Made by a program: the position numbers and the translations under genes. A stretch of 64,000 nucleotides of DNA from Pullilachnospira sp963929535 (GTDB lineage: Bacteria > Bacillota > Clostridia > Lachnospirales > Lachnospiraceae). Below are positions 8,940-17,365 of this stretch, one piece after another (position 1 is the stretch's first letter; every line of letters starts with the position of its first letter). The stretch covers positions 186,001 through 250,000 of the forward strand of contig CAWVIZ010000014.1 of the NCBI GenBank assembly GCA_963929535.1. The letters are read 5' to 3'. The notes under the pieces were generated by a model, which was given only the letters and a program-made list of their open reading frames with translations, did not search any database and was not told the origin of the DNA.

Positions 8940-10316
8940 ATGTCAAAAAAGCAAAAAGTGTTTCTGGCGTGTTTGGCTTTGGTAGTTGCGGTACTGAATG
9001 TTTTGATTGTGATGCATCGCGGAGCTGGAGATCGAAGCTTGGAACTTCATATGGAGATACAGTCTGAGCAGAAAGCAGTTGTGCAGGTATACTATAGTTC
9101 CAGTCAGGAGTTTTCTGAGGCGATGAGCCAGCAAAAAGAATACACGGACAATGGAGAAAAGCAAAGCTTAGAGTTTTCTATTTCTCCGGATACGGTCTGG
9201 TTAAGGATTGATCTGGGAGACCGGCCGGAGGAATATGAGATATCGGGGCTGAGATTGTCGTTTCATAAGAAAGTTCAGAAACTGGAGATAGAAGGAAAGG
9301 AAATTATACGTCACCAGATTGATGAATTTGCTGCGGAGACGGATAGTTTGAGGGTGACAGCAGACGGGGAAGATCCATATCTGGTGATTCCGATAAAAAC
9401 CCAAGTATTGGCAGAGACTGTCAGGGATTATGGAAACAGGGTGGATTTCCTGTTGAACGGATCAATGCTACTTTTGTTGGATGGCGGTGTGCTGGCAGCC
9501 TTTTGGTTCAGGAAAAAAATTTTAACTCTTCCGGTGGAGCTATTCCAGAATCGGGGGTTGATTTTTAGTCTGTCAAAAAATGATTTTAAAACCAAATATG
9601 CAGGTTCCTATCTGGGGATTGTCTGGGCATTTATTCAGCCGGTCGTGACGATATTGGTTTACTGGTTTGTCTTTTCTATAGGACTGAAGGCCGGAAGAGT
9701 AATGGACTATCCGTTTGTATTGTATCTAATTTCAGGTATTGTTCCCTGGTTCTTTTTTCAGGATGCATTGAACGGTGGAACGAATGCTCTGATTGAGTAT
9801 AATTATTTAGTTAAAAAAGTGGTTTTTAAGATCAGTGTATTGCCGATTGTGAAGATTATTTCGGCTTTGTTTGTTCACTGTTTCTTTATCGTGTTCACGT
9901 TGATAATCTGTGCTTGTTATGGTTATCTTCCTACACTTCATACGCTGCAAATTTTTTATTATACTGGCTGTACTTTTTTTCTGGTATTGGGTTTGGTATA
10001 TGCAACCAGCGCAATCGTTATTTTTTTTCGGGATTTGTCCCAGATTATCGGTATTTTTTTACAAGTGGGAGTCTGGCTGACCCCAATCATGTGGGATTTG
10101 AGTATCCTTTCCGACCATCCGCTGCTGATGAAACTGTTTAAATTAAATCCTATGTACTATATTGTTTCTGGCTACCGGGATTCGTTGTTGGGACATGTAT
10201 GGTTTACACAGCACTGGGGATGGACGCTGTATTTTTGGGTGATTACAATTGTTCTGTTTGGAATCGGAACTGTTATATTCAAACGATTGAAGGTGCATTT
10301 TGCAGATGTACTGTAG
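8940..10316 (+). CDS. Polysaccharide ABC exporter permease with extra N-terminal domain (Wzm/TagG type)
   Basis: 458 residues from the ATG at 8940; an upstream in-frame ATG at 8895 lies within rfbC and is less likely. The C-terminal 260 residues are an ABC-2 permease: amphipathic start LPVELFQNRGLIFSLSKNDF, KTKYAGSYLGIVWAFIQP, then six membrane segments, ending in LKVHFADVL. Before it come a membrane helix (5-25), about 140 mainly polar beta-rich residues predicted outside, and another helix (about 168-188). Standard Wzm/TagG proteins lack this part. It pairs with the ATPase at 10390 to export a finished glycan. Confidence 0.85.
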   Translation: MSKKQKVFLACLALVVAVLNVLIVMHRGAGDRSLELHMEIQSEQKAVVQVYYSSSQEFSEAMSQQKEYTDNGEKQSLEFSISPDTVWLRIDLGDRPEEYEISGLRLSFHKKVQKLEIEGKEIIRHQIDEFAAETDSLRVTADGEDPYLVIPIKTQVLAETVRDYGNRVDFLLNGSMLLLLDGGVLAAFWFRKKILTLPVELFQNRGLIFSLSKNDFKTKYAGSYLGIVWAFIQPVVTILVYWFVFSIGLKAGRVMDYPFVLYLISGIVPWFFFQDALNGGTNALIEYNYLVKKVVFKISVLPIVKIISALFVHCFFIVFTLIICACYGYLPTLHTLQIFYYTGCTFFLVLGLVYATSAIVIFFRDLSQIIGIFLQVGVWLTPIMWDLSILSDHPLLMKLFKLNPMYYIVSGYRDSLLGHVWFTQHWGWTLYFWVITIVLFGIGTVIFKRLKVHFADVL

Positions 10317-10389
10317 TAGACTTGTTCCGGTCTGGCGTACATACAACGGCAGAATCGGAAAGGATGCTGTGTTACAGAGAGGATGAAAA

Positions 10390-11655
10390 ATGTCAGAAAC
10401 TGCAATTTTAGTGAATCATGTAGATAAGATGTATAAGCTTTATGATAAGCCTATGGATCGCTTAAAAGAATCTTTGGGGCTTACCAGAAAGAAAAAATAT
10501 AAGGAACATTATGCGCTTCGGAATGTATCTTTTGTGGTAAACAGGGGAGAGACTGTAGGAATTATTGGTACGAACGGAGCCGGAAAGTCCACGATACTGA
10601 AAATCATTACCGGAGTGCTGAATCCTTCTGGAGGAACGGTACAAGTAAATGGAAGAATTTCCGCACTTCTGGAATTGGGAGCCGGATTTAACGGAGAATA
10701 TTCAGGCATTGAAAACGTTTATCTCAATGGAACAATGATTGGATTTTCCAGAGAAGAGATTGATGCCAAACTAGATTCAATTTTGCAGTTTGCAGATATT
10801 GGCGATTTTGTGTATCAACCGGTTAAAACATATTCCAGCGGCATGTTTGTACGTCTGGCTTTTGCTATTGCGATTAATATTGAGCCGGAGATTTTGATTG
10901 TGGATGAAGCACTTTCCGTCGGTGATGTATTTTTCCAAGCTAAGTGTTACCGGAAGTTCGAAGAGTTCAAGGAGATGGGGAAAACCATTTTGTTTGTCAG
11001 TCATGACCTGAGCAGTATTGGGAAGTATTGTGATCGTGTGGTGCTGTTAAATAAAGGTGAGAAGCTGGCGGAAGGTGGAGCCAAAGAAATGGTAAATCTA
11101 TATCGAAAGGTATTGGTGAATCAGTTGGATGAACCTGAAGGACATGAACAGGAAAATGCCGCGCGCGAAGAAGCGGAGTTGCCGGAAATGAAAGAAAAAT
11201 TGAATCTAAATCCGGAAGTTTTAGAGTACGGGAATAAGCTAGCGGAGATAGTAGATTTCGCAATTATGGATGATCAGGGAACAATTACAAATCTGATTGA
11301 GAAAGGACAGACCTTTTCTGTCCGGATGAAGGTTCATTTTTTAGAAAATATCAGCGAACCGATTTTTGCTTTTACGATTAAAGATTTGAAAGGCACAGAG
11401 ATTACAGGAACGAATACGATGTATGAAGGTTCTCCGGTAAAACCAAAGAAAACGGGGGATTGGCAGGAAATTACCTTTACTCAGGTGATGAGTCTGGAGG
11501 CAGGAGAATATATGCTTTGCCTTGGATGCACAGGTTATAGAGGCGGGGAATTCACTGTATTTCATCGCCTCTACGATGTTTGTAACCTCACTGTAATTAC
11601 GGATAAGAAAGCAGTAGGTTATTTTGATATGTTTTCCAAGGTGACACTTCGATAG
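10390..11655 (+). CDS. Polysaccharide ABC exporter ATPase with C-terminal glycan-binding domain (Wzt)
   Basis: 421 residues. The ATPase half has Walker A GTNGAGKST (60-68), the signature YSSGM, and Walker B ILIVDEALSVGD. After a charged linker (about 245-290) comes a beta-sandwich of the Wzt C-terminal type (about 290-421; FAFTIKDLKGTEITGTNT). In E. coli O8/O9a this domain recognises the chemically capped end of the glycan and so couples chain termination to export; the same role here is inferred, supported by the following WbdD-like gene. An AGAGGA site precedes the ATG. Confidence 0.88.
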   Translation: MSETAILVNHVDKMYKLYDKPMDRLKESLGLTRKKKYKEHYALRNVSFVVNRGETVGIIGTNGAGKSTILKIITGVLNPSGGTVQVNGRISALLELGAGFNGEYSGIENVYLNGTMIGFSREEIDAKLDSILQFADIGDFVYQPVKTYSSGMFVRLAFAIAINIEPEILIVDEALSVGDVFFQAKCYRKFEEFKEMGKTILFVSHDLSSIGKYCDRVVLLNKGEKLAEGGAKEMVNLYRKVLVNQLDEPEGHEQENAAREEAELPEMKEKLNLNPEVLEYGNKLAEIVDFAIMDDQGTITNLIEKGQTFSVRMKVHFLENISEPIFAFTIKDLKGTEITGTNTMYEGSPVKPKKTGDWQEITFTQVMSLEAGEYMLCLGCTGYRGGEFTVFHRLYDVCNLTVITDKKAVGYFDMFSKVTLR

Positions 11656-11731
11656 AAGAAAAAGATCATCTGAAGAAATCTGTAGAACGTATATGTCTAT
11701 GTAGATGGTAGAAAAACAGGAGGGACTATCC

Positions 11732-14700
11732 GTGGCAAAGATGAATTTGGATTTTTATAGCCGGGGAGATTTGTATTCTGATGGAGATGTTGAAGAAAAA
11801 TTGCTGGATATGATTCGGAAAGGAGTTAATTATGAGGAAATACCTGCGTACAAGGTAGAATTTCCCATAATCTATCATCTGTCAGAGGTCAGGAAGAATA
11901 TTCTGGCGTGGTATCCATTCCGGGAACATTGCACCATTTTAGAGATAGGAGCTGGATGCGGTGCAATTACGGGACTTCTCTGTGAAAAAGCGGATAAGGT
12001 AGTATCGGTGGAATTGTCAAAGCGCCGGGCTCAGATTAATTATGAAAGAAATAAGAACCGTGAAAATTTAGAAATTATGGTGGGAAACCTAAATGACATG
12101 GTTTTTAATGAGAATTTTGATTATGTGATCTTGAATGGAGTATTGGAGTATGCCATGAGTTTTACGGAAGGAGATAAGCCATACCAAACTTTTTTGAGAA
12201 AAATGGGGAATTATCTGGCTCCTTCCGGAAGGTTATTAGTAGCCATTGAAAATCGGTTGGGATTGAAGTATTTTGCCGGGGCGCCAGAGGATCATACAGA
12301 TATCTATTTTCTTGGGATTGATCGTTATCGTGATAACCAGTCTGTTCGTACTTTTTCAAAGACAGAACTTGCAAAACTTCTTGAGGAAAGTGGATTTCCC
12401 TACAAGAAGTTTTATTATCCATATCCGGATTACAAATTTCCGATGGAAATCTTTACGGATGAAACTTTGGCATCTGGAGGATATGGAAAATCTTATTCGG
12501 TGTATACAGAAAATACATTCCAACTTTTTCAGGAGGATATCTGTGCCAGAAGTCTGATGAAGGAGGGGGTTCTGGATACTTTCGTTAATTCTTTTCTGGT
12601 AGACGCAGGAAAAGAGAATCTTATAGATGATTCTGAGATTTTGTATGTGAAAATGAATCGAGAGAGGAACCGCAGATTCCAGTTAATGACTTCTATTGTC
12701 AGAGAAAACGAACACAAAGTAGTAAAAAAGACACCTCTCAGCGCAGAAGCAGAAGAATTTCTCTCATTAATTGCGGAAAACGGTCGTTTGGATCTGGGAG
12801 AATACAGATATCTTCCGGCCTCATATCAGAAGGGATGCATGAAATATCCTTTCCTGACAGGAGTCACATATCACCGCATAATAAAAGATTATATAGATCA
12901 AGGGTATCTAGAAGGAGTTTTTAAGCTACTGGATGATCTTTTTGAAAAAATATTTTCTGAAAAAAAACTGCATCCAGGGTATCAGAATCCGGAATTTATG
13001 CAGGTATTTGGAGAATGTAAAGGAAAAGAAGATTATGAGTGTGTCGCTCCTGCTAATATTGATCTGATTTGTGAAAATATTTTTGTGGAGAAAGCGCAAA
13101 AATGGATTATTGATTATGAGTGGGTGTTTCCATTTGCGGTACCAGTTCCTTTTATCATATGGCGAACAATCCATGAACTTTACAGCAGGATATCGGGACT
13201 GAGTCAGTTGTGTTCCAGAAGAGATATGCTTCAAAGATATGGAATTGAGCGTTCAGATGATGAAATTTTTTTCCAATGGACAAAACACTTTGTGTATCGG
13301 TATGTGGGCTGTGACAAAATGGATGCCTTCAGGAAAGAAAGGATCCATTTGCCGTTGGAACGATTGGCAGGAGAGAAAAATGTCGGAAAGAATCTGAAGG
13401 TAAAGGTATATTATGATCTGGGATGGGGACTGGGAGAAGACCAGGTGTTGGAACAAAGTTGTCAAGTGAAGCGGAAACGATTCCGTTTTCACATAAATTT
13501 TCAGCAGATCCAGGGTATTACCGGGATACGCTGGGATTTTGTGACCGATTGTGAAGCTTGTATCATCCGGATTGATCGGATACAGTGCGGTTCCAAAGTA
13601 GTATTGCGCCCAATGGAGAAGTATATTCAGAGTCAGGACTGTTGGATTTTCCTTACCGGAGAGCCGATGTTTTTTGTGGATTGCTGGAATGCTGGGGAGA
13701 TTGGAGAACTAACCGTTGAGGGGCAATACGAACCACTGGGAATGAAAGCAGTTCGGAATATTCTGCGCTCGCAAATCAGAGAGAACGAAAAGTTAACCCA
13801 GGAATTGAAAAAAGAACAGGATGCATATGAATCGTTGTCTCGCCAACTAAGTGTTCGGGAAGAGTCGGAAATACGTTTTTCTCGGAAGGCATGGCTGAAA
13901 CGGGTAGTTAAAAGGATGCTGGGGAAGGAAACAGAAAATTCGCTTTCTCGAGAGCAGATACAATGCCTGGGAAGTGTAGATGTTTTTCAGACGAAAGGAC
14001 AGGAATTCTCAGTGGTTGGCTGGGCATTTGATCCGATACAGCCGATGCAGTCTTCCAGAATTTCTTTTTATGATGGCGAGGAAAAACTCCTGGAAAGCAG
14101 TTTTATGGTGATTTATCGGAAGGACGTTGCCGTGAATTTGGGATTCCAAGAGGCAGAAGGCAGCGGGTTCGCCCTAAATGCTTCTATTCGGACACCGAAA
14201 GAATTGACTGTCTACTTGGAATATGGGACACCGATGGGAGTAGGAAGGATGAGGCTTGGGACAATTCCTGCAAACTGTAACAGATCGAATCAGAGCCGTC
14301 CAGAGATTATTGTACTTACGGATAGTAGAAGCTTGGGAGATATACGCTTTTTTAAGAAAAGTCGCTTGGCAAAGACAGAATGTTTTCCAACGATTCTATC
14401 AGAACAGAAATATGATGTGATTATACCGGTGTATAATGGTTTGTATTTTTTTGACCGTCTGTTTTCCAGCCTGGAACGTACACGCCTTAGCTATCGGTTG
14501 ATTCTGATTGATGATCACAGCCCGGATGAAAAAGCAATAGAATTTCTGAAACGGTATGCGCAGACGCATGATAATGTGATACTGATACGAAATGAAGAAA
14601 ACATGGGCTTCGTCCGTTCTGTAAACAAGGGATTAGCTATGGCAGAAAACCATGTAGCTCTGGTGAATACGGATGTAGAGGTTCCGGAAGAATGGTTGGA

Positions 14701-17353
14701 ACGGTTGATGCTCCCGATTGTAATGGATAGTCAAATTGCCACAACCACACCGTTTACAAATTGTGGAACTATCTGTAGCTTTCCTAATTTCTGCGAGGAT
14801 AACGAATTATTTGAGGGAATGGAGGTATGGCAGATAGATAATGCTTTTCGGCAAATAAACCCGCAATATCCGGCAATGCCTACAGGCGTGGGATTCTGTA
14901 TGGGAATGAATTTGGGAGCAATTCGCAAGGTAGGACTTCTAGATGCAGAAACTTTCGGAAAAGGTTATGGAGAAGAAAATGATTGGTGTCAGCGGGCAGT
15001 GAAAGCCGGATTCCGGAATGTACTGGTGGATAATCTGTTTGTATACCATAAGCATGGCGGAAGCTTTCTTTCAGAAGAAAAGGCCAAACTGTTGGAACAT
15101 AATCTGCAAGAACTTGCCCGTAGGCACCCCAACTATAATAGGGAGACCGCTGATTTCTGTAGGAGAGATCCAGCAGGATCGGTACGCTTGTATGTGACTT
15201 TGCAGCTTTTGAATCAGGTGTTGGAGAAAAAAACATATGTAGCCTTCGACCACAGTCTGGGTGGAGGCGCCACAGAATATCTGGATGAAAAGGTCAGAGA
15301 GATTCTTAGTGACGGAGGTTGCATTGCTACGGTGCGATATAATATTTATGAAAATAAATATAGAATGATTTTTCAATATAAAAAGTACCAGGTGGAATGT
15401 TTTTCAGAAGATTTGAACAGGATTTTGTGTTTACTTCCAAGAATTGATGAAATATGGATTAATGAATTAGTGACATTCCAGAACATTTACCAGATACAGA
15501 ACCAGATCCTGAGATTGAAGGAGCAGCATCAAGCATTTTTGAAAATGCTGTTGCATGATTTTTTTGCTATTTGCCCGGCAGTGAATCTGATGGACGAGCG
15601 GGGGCATTACTGTGAAGTAGCAGAACCAGAGAGATGCAATATGTGTATCCCCTTAAATAAAAGCAATGCCTGTCTGGATTATGGGACGGGAACAGAATGG
15701 AGAGAAAAATGGGGATATTTTCTGGAAAACTGTGATGAAATCATAGCTTTTTCCGATGATTCAGCACGGCTACTGAAAAAAGCGTATCCTGGTATACATG
15801 GACTTCATGTGATTCCGCATACTCCCCATTATCTTCCTGCTTTAGAGAAAAAAAAGAAAACCACAAAAACGTTGAATATTGGTCTTTTGGGTGTCCTTTG
15901 CTATAAAAAAGGTTTGGAAGTAATTCAAGCGTTGGTGCAGGAGATAGAGCAAAGCGGAAGAAACGTCAGAATTCGTTTGTTAGGAATATCAGACGAGGAA
16001 ATTGATAGTCCAGTATTTTCACAGACCGGAAGATATACGAGAGAAATGCTTCCTAGATTGACGCTAGAGCAGGATATTGATATTTTCTTGATCCCGTCCA
16101 TCTGGCCGGAGACGTTTTCCTATACGACATCAGAAATCATGTCTATGCATATGCCGATTGCAGTATTTCCTATCGGAGCTCCGGTGGAACGAGTGGAAAA
16201 ATACCGGAAGGGGATGATTATACAGAATGAATCACCAAAACAAATTTTAGATGATTTGGAACACTTTTTATATGAAAAATGTGGATTTGGAGAGACATCG
16301 GTAGATGACAGAAAAGTTCTTTTTGTGGGGGAAGAGGTTTCTTTTGCTTCCAGATATCGTGTTGAACATTTCAGAGAGCAGCTTCTTTTGCAGGGAATTG
16401 CATCAAAATTTGTTATGGTCGATGAGGCGAAAAGGGAACAGTTGGATTCCTATTCTGCTGTGATTTTTTATCGCTGTAGCAAAAAGGAACAGATACAGAA
16501 GTTAGTACGAAAAGCTAAGGAGAGTCAATGTGCGGTTTTTTACGATATTGATGATCTGATTTTTGATTATGATAAGATACGTTTTCTTCATTTTTTGGAA
16601 GGCGAAGAGTACCGTGGGTTTGAGAAGACTACCAAAGAGATTCATTATTGTATGGATTTATGTGACGGGTATATTACATCTACAGAAACACTTGCAGAAC
16701 AGATTCGTGCAGAATTCCCGAAAAAACCGGTGGTAGTGAATCGAAACTGTGCCAGCATGGAGATGCAGGTGCTTTCTTATGATGCGTTGAGAATGAAGGA
16801 ACATTCTGATAAGCTGTATATTGGATATTTCAGCGGATCAGGGACTCACGACAGAGATTTTGCTCTCATAGAGGATGTCCTGCTTGAAGTGATGGATCGC
16901 TATCCGAATGTTTATCTCAAACTGGTGGGGGTTTTGTCAGAGAACAGGATGAAGCGCATGCAGAATCGTATAGAAAAGCTGGGATTTATGGAATGGCAGA
17001 AGCTGCCGAGTGTGATTGCAGGAGTGGATATAAGTCTGATGCCTCTTGAGGATAGTCTATTTCATTGCTGTAAGTCAGAAAATAAATGGATGGAAGCGGC
17101 TTGGGTGAAAGTTCCCAGTGTGATGAGCAGGAACAGGGAGCTGGAACATGTGGTTGAAAATAAAAAAACCGGATTTCTTTGCAGTACGAAGGAAGAATGG
17201 ACGGAGGCATTGGAAAGTTTGATTACACGGGCTGACCTGCGAAGGAATATGGGAGAAGCAGCATACGAGGAAGTATGCCGAAAGTACATGACACAGAATA
17301 CCGGTGCAGCGGCATTGTCTTTTGTACTGGGGGAAAAAACATTCCAGAAGTAG
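11732..17353 (+). CDS. Giant multidomain glycan enzyme: methyltransferase, kinase-like, coiled coil, three GT domains
   Basis: 1,873 residues from a GTG placed 7 bases after AGGAGGG; an ATG 27 bases upstream lacks such a site. Visible domains: SAM methyltransferase (about 45-230, ILEIGAGCGAITG at about 69); a kinase-like domain (about 300-560) whose NIDLICEN (N442, D444, N449) and IIDYEW (D461) line up with the HGDxxxxN and IDxE motifs of aminoglycoside-phosphotransferase folds; a beta-rich part; a coiled coil (about 680-730); a GWA...KDV beta domain; a GT2 domain (about 890-1130, IIPVYNG); and two GT4-like domains (about 1170-1520 and 1528-1870). The first three domains follow the order of WbdD, the methyl/phosphate chain terminator that sets O-antigen length. 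It lies beside Wzm and Wzt. AT-rich throughout. Confidence 0.8.
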   Translation: MAKMNLDFYSRGDLYSDGDVEEKLLDMIRKGVNYEEIPAYKVEFPIIYHLSEVRKNILAWYPFREHCTILEIGAGCGAITGLLCEKADKVVSVELSKRRAQINYERNKNRENLEIMVGNLNDMVFNENFDYVILNGVLEYAMSFTEGDKPYQTFLRKMGNYLAPSGRLLVAIENRLGLKYFAGAPEDHTDIYFLGIDRYRDNQSVRTFSKTELAKLLEESGFPYKKFYYPYPDYKFPMEIFTDETLASGGYGKSYSVYTENTFQLFQEDICARSLMKEGVLDTFVNSFLVDAGKENLIDDSEILYVKMNRERNRRFQLMTSIVRENEHKVVKKTPLSAEAEEFLSLIAENGRLDLGEYRYLPASYQKGCMKYPFLTGVTYHRIIKDYIDQGYLEGVFKLLDDLFEKIFSEKKLHPGYQNPEFMQVFGECKGKEDYECVAPANIDLICENIFVEKAQKWIIDYEWVFPFAVPVPFIIWRTIHELYSRISGLSQLCSRRDMLQRYGIERSDDEIFFQWTKHFVYRYVGCDKMDAFRKERIHLPLERLAGEKNVGKNLKVKVYYDLGWGLGEDQVLEQSCQVKRKRFRFHINFQQIQGITGIRWDFVTDCEACIIRIDRIQCGSKVVLRPMEKYIQSQDCWIFLTGEPMFFVDCWNAGEIGELTVEGQYEPLGMKAVRNILRSQIRENEKLTQELKKEQDAYESLSRQLSVREESEIRFSRKAWLKRVVKRMLGKETENSLSREQIQCLGSVDVFQTKGQEFSVVGWAFDPIQPMQSSRISFYDGEEKLLESSFMVIYRKDVAVNLGFQEAEGSGFALNASIRTPKELTVYLEYGTPMGVGRMRLGTIPANCNRSNQSRPEIIVLTDSRSLGDIRFFKKSRLAKTECFPTILSEQKYDVIIPVYNGLYFFDRLFSSLERTRLSYRLILIDDHSPDEKAIEFLKRYAQTHDNVILIRNEENMGFVRSVNKGLAMAENHVALVNTDVEVPEEWLERLMLPIVMDSQIATTTPFTNCGTICSFPNFCEDNELFEGMEVWQIDNAFRQINPQYPAMPTGVGFCMGMNLGAIRKVGLLDAETFGKGYGEENDWCQRAVKAGFRNVLVDNLFVYHKHGGSFLSEEKAKLLEHNLQELARRHPNYNRETADFCRRDPAGSVRLYVTLQLLNQVLEKKTYVAFDHSLGGGATEYLDEKVREILSDGGCIATVRYNIYENKYRMIFQYKKYQVECFSEDLNRILCLLPRIDEIWINELVTFQNIYQIQNQILRLKEQHQAFLKMLLHDFFAICPAVNLMDERGHYCEVAEPERCNMCIPLNKSNACLDYGTGTEWREKWGYFLENCDEIIAFSDDSARLLKKAYPGIHGLHVIPHTPHYLPALEKKKKTTKTLNIGLLGVLCYKKGLEVIQALVQEIEQSGRNVRIRLLGISDEEIDSPVFSQTGRYTREMLPRLTLEQDIDIFLIPSIWPETFSYTTSEIMSMHMPIAVFPIGAPVERVEKYRKGMIIQNESPKQILDDLEHFLYEKCGFGETSVDDRKVLFVGEEVSFASRYRVEHFREQLLLQGIASKFVMVDEAKREQLDSYSAVIFYRCSKKEQIQKLVRKAKESQCAVFYDIDDLIFDYDKIRFLHFLEGEEYRGFEKTTKEIHYCMDLCDGYITSTETLAEQIRAEFPKKPVVVNRNCASMEMQVLSYDALRMKEHSDKLYIGYFSGSGTHDRDFALIEDVLLEVMDRYPNVYLKLVGVLSENRMKRMQNRIEKLGFMEWQKLPSVIAGVDISLMPLEDSLFHCCKSENKWMEAAWVKVPSVMSRNRELEHVVENKKTGFLCSTKEEWTEALESLITRADLRRNMGEAAYEEVCRKYMTQNTGAAALSFVLGEKTFQK

Positions 17354-17365
17354 AGAGGAAAAGAG

